From Armatimonadota bacterium (GTDB taxonomy: Bacteria; Armatimonadota; Armatimonadia; Armatimonadales; Armatimonadaceae): a stretch of DNA of 18,993 nucleotides. A model generated the notes under the pieces. The model saw only the letters and a program-made list of their open reading frames with translations, did not search any database and was not told the DNA's origin. The stretch lies in the NCBI GenBank assembly GCA_014381035.1, contig JACMIS010000873.1:1-18993 (forward strand), given 5' to 3'. Below are positions 15,417 to 18,993 of the stretch, in pieces. Position numbers and translations under genes: made by a program. The stretch's first letter is position 1; the number at the start of each line of letters is the position of its first letter.

Positions 15417-16367
15417 ATGCAGTATCGAAAATTAGGAAAATATGGAGTGAAAGTCTCCGAGGTAAGTTTAGGGTCGTGGCTGACCTACGGTGGCGCGACC
15501 GAGAACGACGCCGCGAAAGCATGTATCGAGAAAGCGTATGATCTGGGCATCAACTTTTTCGACACCGCGAACGGGTATGCACGGGGTAAGTCGGAAGAGG
15601 TCGTCGGGCGGGTACTCTCCGTGTATCCCCGCGAAAGTTATGTGCTGGCAACAAAAGTCTTCTTTCCCATGGGCGACGGACCCAACGACCGTGGCTTGTC
15701 GCGCAAACATCTTTTCGAGCAATGTCACGCGAGTTTGAAGCGGCTCAACAAGGAATACATTGACCTTTACCAATGCCATCGCTACGATACCGAGACACCG
15801 CTGGAAGAAACGCTGATGGCTCTCGACGATCTCGTACGACAGGGGAAAATCCTGTATTACGGGGTGTCTCAGTGGTCCGCCGAGCAGATCGAGAACGCCG
15901 TTAAGATCGCACGGGAGCGCAATCTACACCCGCCCGTTTCTAACCAGCCGGTTTATAACGCGATCAACCGTGACCTGGAAAAAGAGGTCATGCCGGTTTG
16001 CGGGCGCGAGGGTATCGGTCTGGTCGTCTATTCGCCGCTGGCGCAGGGACTGCTGACCGGCAAGTACAAGCCGGGGCAGCCGCTTCCGGAAGGCAGCCGC
16101 GCCGCAGATGACAAACAAAATATGTTCCTGAACGGCGGAAAGCTGGATGAGAAGATTCTGGAAAAAGTACAAAACCTGGTGCCGATAGCCGAACGGCACC
16201 GCATTACTTTATCCCAACTCGCTCTGGCGTGGTGTCTGCGCAAGTCGGAGATTTCCAGCGTGATTATCGGCGCATCGAAGCCGTCGCAAGTGGAGGATAA
16301 TGCGGGCGCGTCCGGCGTTATTCTCTCTGAGGACGATGTGAACGCTATAGACTCCGCGCTCATATAA
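15417..16367 (+). CDS. Aldo/keto reductase (Kv-beta/YghZ-like)
   Basis: This 316-residue NADPH-type oxidoreductase should reduce aldehydes or ketones in the cytoplasm. MQYRKLGKYGVKVSEVSLGSW is the standard start of the AKR6/AKR14-like branch that includes potassium-channel beta subunits and bacterial YghZ. The catalytic tetrad is complete: D49 and Y54 in FFDTANGYARG, K80 in VLATKV, H121 in YQCHRYD. Cofactor contacts lie in YGVSQWS (148-154), YSPLAQGLLTGKY (205-217) and the C-terminal VIIGASKPSQVEDN. An upstream in-frame GTG at 15384 would add 11 residues of no family resemblance. ATG 15417 is preferred, with GGGGG ending 6 bases before it. The physiological substrate is unknown. A short hairpin follows the stop. 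Confidence 0.93.
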   Translation: MQYRKLGKYGVKVSEVSLGSWLTYGGATENDAAKACIEKAYDLGINFFDTANGYARGKSEEVVGRVLSVYPRESYVLATKVFFPMGDGPNDRGLSRKHLFEQCHASLKRLNKEYIDLYQCHRYDTETPLEETLMALDDLVRQGKILYYGVSQWSAEQIENAVKIARERNLHPPVSNQPVYNAINRDLEKEVMPVCGREGIGLVVYSPLAQGLLTGKYKPGQPLPEGSRAADDKQNMFLNGGKLDEKILEKVQNLVPIAERHRITLSQLALAWCLRKSEISSVIIGASKPSQVEDNAGASGVILSEDDVNAIDSALI

Positions 16368-16378
16368 GTCGTCGACAG

Positions 16379-16417
16379 GGGAAGCGTAATTTTTTCGCTT
16401 CCCATGTAAAGGTTTTT
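16379..16417 (+). terminator. Terminator after the aldo/keto reductase
   Basis: GGGAAGCG (16379-16386) pairs with CGCTTCCC (16396-16403) around TAATTTTTT. A GGTTTTTCC follows 7 bases later, so the T-rich stretches are inside the loop and a little downstream. It lies 11 bases after the stop codon. Confidence 0.55.
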
Positions 16418-16470
16418 CCTTCAGTGGGACACTAAACCAGTGGACACCCGATCCAAGGAGAGATTCGCCG

Positions 16471-17931
16471 ATGAAACGTTTTGCCGTAGGAATAATTGTA
16501 AGCGTCGCCGCTGTCATTGCCGGGGGCAGTTGGATGTTAGCTCCTGAACCCGCGCGGGTCGTCGCCGCCGCCGTTGCGAAGAAGAAGTCCGAAAAACCAG
16601 TAGCCAAACTTCTGACGAACGCCGAGCGTGCCGAATATCAAACGGCGATTGAACGCACGCAGGCCATGGTGAACGACACATCCCTGAAAAATCTGGCGCA
16701 AAAGCACGGTCTTGATGTGCTGAATATCACCTGGGAGGATACCGGTCGGTACAAGGGATCGTCGGTGGGACCGAACATCAGTGACATGACGATTCAGGTC
16801 GCGTCCCGCGATGCGTCGGAGAAATTGTCCGTGGCGTGTATGCCGGTGATCCGCAAGCCGAACTTCGCCGACGAAACCTGCGATCTGGACCCGAAAGCCT
16901 TCACACTCCTTGTCGGGAATGCGAAGGGCAGGAATCTGCGCCGAGTTTCCCTGCACGATTTTCTGCTCTCGCCCGCGCAGTATCTTTCCAAGCCGGAATC
17001 GTGGGCAGGACGCCAATCCAAAACACTCCTCGCACCGTCACGGGATAGCAAAGTATTGGTGTCGGCGCAAGCGTGCTTTTTGCCGATCCCGAAAGGGGGA
17101 CTGGCGACATTCAACCCGGTCTTGTTCAACTATCAGTCCAGCCGACAGAATCCGGCAGTGCTGACGATTCTAGCGACCCGCGAAGGCACCTCGGCAACCA
17201 TCATTGACAACTCCCGTGATGCGTTCGAGACTGGTGCGGTTTGGGGGCAACGCCTTTTCCATAACGCGAACGGTGCACGTGCCAGTTTGACCGGGCAGCG
17301 CGAGTCGAATTTTGTCGGCGGCAAAGGGGATGCTCCCCATGTGGGGAACCCTAAAGCTCGAAAACCGGAAAGTGGGTTAAATATGGTGCTTCTTGTGCAA
17401 GTCCCGCTCAAACATCGCGATGTGCTCAGAGGTATGGACACTGTCCTGGCGTTCGGAGCACAGGATGGAGAGAGTCGTCGATACGCGACGAAACAGGAAA
17501 GTAACGTCGAAAACGCGGTGATAGGTCATGGCGATTTGGAGGGACCGTTCTCCGAGATAGATAGTCTTCCGATCGAGCGTGACCCGCGATTCCCGGTGCG
17601 TGTGACGGTACAGTTCTATAAGGCGACCGACAATGGCGTCGCCAGCGAGAAGGACTTGCAAGCGGTTCGCGAACAGATTGACCGCGTCTATAACCAGAGT
17701 GATTACGTGGGTAGCCTCGTGACGCAAGGCAAGACCGGACGAATCACCGAGTACGAAGGGGCGAAGTTGCAACCTACTTGGTGGTGGGAAACGTTCTGGC
17801 GAAAACAGGAAATGGAAACGGGCAAATCGCAAGAGCAGATTCGCGCCGAGCTACGGCAACTGCTTGGCAGAAACTACCAGCACGAACCGGCGACGGAGAT
17901 GTATCTGCGAGATCGTTTACGAGATAGATAG
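16471..17931 (+). CDS. Exported or membrane-anchored protein of unknown function (486 residues)
   Basis: I do not recognise this family. The start ATG has a clear Shine-Dalgarno, AAGGAG at 16455-16460, 10 bases upstream. Residues 1-36 form a signal peptide or anchor (MKRFAVGIIVSVAAVIAGG, then an AAAVA stretch), followed by a lysine-rich linker (37-46). The body is mixed and soluble. A helical part comes first (about 50-70, AERAEYQTAIERTQAM), then strands with a cysteine pair (SVACMPVIRK, ADETCDLDP) and a later single cysteine (VSAQACFLPIPKGG). Conserved-looking stretches are TFNPVLFNYQSSRQNPAVL, WGQRLFHNANGARASL, LVQVPLKHR and a C-terminal PTWWWETFWRKQEME followed by charged helices. No nucleotide-binding, protease or transmembrane motif was found beyond the N-terminus. 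It stands between two hairpins as its own transcription unit, so context gives no function. Confidence 0.8.
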   Translation: MKRFAVGIIVSVAAVIAGGSWMLAPEPARVVAAAVAKKKSEKPVAKLLTNAERAEYQTAIERTQAMVNDTSLKNLAQKHGLDVLNITWEDTGRYKGSSVGPNISDMTIQVASRDASEKLSVACMPVIRKPNFADETCDLDPKAFTLLVGNAKGRNLRRVSLHDFLLSPAQYLSKPESWAGRQSKTLLAPSRDSKVLVSAQACFLPIPKGGLATFNPVLFNYQSSRQNPAVLTILATREGTSATIIDNSRDAFETGAVWGQRLFHNANGARASLTGQRESNFVGGKGDAPHVGNPKARKPESGLNMVLLVQVPLKHRDVLRGMDTVLAFGAQDGESRRYATKQESNVENAVIGHGDLEGPFSEIDSLPIERDPRFPVRVTVQFYKATDNGVASEKDLQAVREQIDRVYNQSDYVGSLVTQGKTGRITEYEGAKLQPTWWWETFWRKQEMETGKSQEQIRAELRQLLGRNYQHEPATEMYLRDRLRDR

Positions 17932-17939
17932 GACAAATG

Positions 17940-17967
17940 ATGGGGATAGTACATTTACTATCCCCAT
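17940..17967. terminator. 12-bp perfect hairpin between convergent genes
   Basis: ATGGGGATAGTA (17940-17951) and TACTATCCCCAT (17956-17967) pair perfectly around CATT. The hairpin lies 8 bases after the plus-strand stop and 11 bases after the minus-strand gene's stop, so it probably ends both transcripts. T-tracts are weak on both sides (TTGACTTGTTTCC on the plus strand). Confidence 0.7.
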
Positions 17968-17978
17968 TGACTTGTTTC

Positions 17979-18608
17979 CTAGCGTTCGATGTAGCCGCCG
18001 AGCGGTTGATCCGGCGAGGTCGGCGTTGTCGGGGCGGGCTCAACAATGCTCGGTGCCGGAGCCGGAACTGGTGCCGCAAGGCTGGGTGCCGGAGCCGGAG
18101 TCGGCTGGACATAGCCCTGGACCGGAGCTGGCTCGATGATCACCGGAGCGGGTTGTGCCGGGACGGGAACCGGAACGTACTCACGTATCACGGTTGGCGA
18201 TGCCGACGGTGCGGGGGATGCCGTTACGGTGCGGGTTATCACCGGCGGCTGCGACGCAGACGCCGCGCTATCCGTATCATTGTTACGATTCGCTGCCCAC
18301 ATGGAACCGAACAACAGTGTTGCCGCCAAAACGCTGGCGAGGAGCCAGAAGCCGAATTTGCTGTTGTTCGCGTCGCGCTTTGCTTCCACCGCTTCGTTTT
18401 GCGAGTAGATACTATTAAACCGGGCAGATTCCGCCTCGCGTTGCAGATTGATATTCCCGCGGGCGATCGCGTTCGCCCTCGCGCGTTCTTGGTCGGCTTC
18501 GGCAGCCATTCCGACCGCGACATCTTCCGCTATCGCTTCATTGATTCGGGCATTCTGCGCGCTTAACTTCGCCTCGCGCTCGGCGGGTGTTTCAAATTGT
18601 TCAGCCAT
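17979..18608 (-). CDS. Single-pass membrane protein with charged N-terminus and Pro/Ala-rich tail
   Basis: This 209-residue protein belongs to no family I recognise. Residues 1-82 are highly charged and alanine/glutamate-rich (ETPAEREAKLSAQNARINEAI, AAEADQERARANAIARG), probably helical and perhaps coiled-coil. A membrane segment spans about 84-106 (FGFWLLASVLAATLLFGSMW). Residues 107-209 are low-complexity, dominated by P, A, V and S with PAPAP-type repeats, ending LGGYIER. The charged part would be cytoplasmic and the proline-rich tail outside, like linker arms that cross or bind the cell wall. ATG 18608 is chosen because AGGAG (18619-18623) lies 10 bases upstream. An open frame extending to 18686 would add 26 residues starting inside a small hairpin and is less likely. 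The gene follows the M28 peptidase by 93 bases on the same strand and may be co-transcribed. Confidence 0.75.
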   Translation of the reverse strand: MAEQFETPAEREAKLSAQNARINEAIAEDVAVGMAAEADQERARANAIARGNINLQREAESARFNSIYSQNEAVEAKRDANNSKFGFWLLASVLAATLLFGSMWAANRNNDTDSAASASQPPVITRTVTASPAPSASPTVIREYVPVPVPAQPAPVIIEPAPVQGYVQPTPAPAPSLAAPVPAPAPSIVEPAPTTPTSPDQPLGGYIER

Positions 18609-18701
18609 TTTGTGTGTACTCCTGCAAGAAAAGTGCGCGAACCGTAAGTCGCGCTGTCTGGTTGCGTCACTTTGATTTACCCGCATGTTATGCGGCTCAA
18701 A

Positions 18702-18993
18702 CTAACGCCCTTTCCCCGACGGTAAACGTTCTGGCATCTCGGCGACCACATAGCTCAATACAGCCAATGCGGCGATACACTGTTTAAACTCTTTCGGATT
18801 GATCTTGTCCATTGTGTCGGCGGGAGTGTGGTGGATTTGCCAGTACATGGTCATATCGTTGGTTAGTTCGCCGCCGGGGACACCACGGGTAAGCAGGGGC
18901 GATATGTCTGCGCCGCCGCCGCCCGTTTCGATCTCGGTGGCTCCGGTTTCCTTGAGCAGATCAGCGAGGAGCGGCTTGAGGGCGGAAACGGTA
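18702..18993 (-). CDS. M28-family peptidase, C-terminal part (5' end outside window)
   Basis: The minus-strand frame is open from the window edge to a TAG at 18704-18702, giving 97 residues. It carries the C-terminal end of zinc aminopeptidases or carboxypeptidases of family M28 (carboxypeptidase Q-like): GGGGADISPL, GVPGGEL, then YWQIHHTPADTMDKINPKEF and a closing helix AALAVLSYVVAEMPE. The histidine pair in IHHTPADT includes the usual last zinc ligand, and GGADISPL matches the loop near the active site. Most of the catalytic domain and any signal peptide lie outside the window. In this family the enzyme is usually exported or periplasmic and trims peptides. Confidence 0.85.
   Translation of the reverse strand, partial: TVSALKPLLADLLKETGATEIETGGGGADISPLLTRGVPGGELTNDMTMYWQIHHTPADTMDKINPKEFKQCIAALAVLSYVVAEMPERLPSGKGR

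Noticed and set aside
17982..18250. Possible tandem DNA repeat array in the proline-rich region
   Set aside because: The repetition is explained by the Pro/Ala codons of the tail; units are irregular and there are no spacers as in a CRISPR.
18609..18686. 26-residue N-terminal extension of the proline-tail protein
   Set aside because: The good Shine-Dalgarno at 18619-18623 points to ATG 18608, and the extension begins inside a small CCGCAT/ATGCGG hairpin.

Overview
The window is a stretch of bacterial chromosome of moderately high GC, densely packed with ordinary metabolic and envelope genes. I see no rRNA, tRNA, CRISPR array, insertion sequence, phage gene or attachment site. The organism is not named by the sequence. 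Typical bacterial arginine and pyrimidine genes, an ArgG of the E. coli-like subfamily, a GH63 glucosidase, and many start codons that sit just downstream of a -10-like hexamer would suit a lineage such as Armatimonadota, Deinococcota or a relative. That placement is an inference only.

Layout. Bases 1-585 hold the C-terminal part of argG, followed by a perfect hairpin. Bases 746-3408 hold an exported protein with a DUF3299-like outline and then a large exported alkaline phosphatase with an N-terminal Ig-like region. A 19-bp perfect hairpin separates these from a small convergent orphan gene (3461-3754, minus). A divergent gap of about 200 bp leads to a membrane-anchored alpha/beta hydrolase (3955-4908). 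The minus strand from 11369 down to 5038 reads GH63 glucosidase, pyrC, carA and an EamA transporter; the last three lie close together and look like an operon. A 72-bp gap separates the glucosidase from a divergent GT-C type membrane glycosyltransferase. This is followed closely by pyrF, an FAD-dependent amine-oxidase-like flavoprotein, an aldo/keto reductase and an exported protein of unknown function (to 17931). After another bidirectional hairpin, the minus strand carries a single-pass membrane protein with a proline-rich tail and the C-terminal end of an M28 peptidase, cut by the window edge.

How the genes fit together. carA, pyrC and pyrF cover three steps of UMP synthesis, and CarA also supplies carbamoyl phosphate for arginine, where ArgG acts. 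The other pathway genes (carB, pyrB, pyrD, pyrE) are not in the window. The glucosidase and the glycosyltransferase share a promoter region and may both act on glycans or glycosides. Several products are exported or membrane-bound.

The most notable non-coding signal is a recurring TANNNT hexamer 5-7 bases before start codons that head transcription units, with little or no usable Shine-Dalgarno. Genes inside operons or with longer leaders (carA, the 16471 gene, the 18608 gene) have clear Shine-Dalgarno sequences. This suggests extensive leaderless transcription. I found no convincing new multi-gene system; the unexplained proteins are the 97-, 188-, 209- and 486-residue ones.
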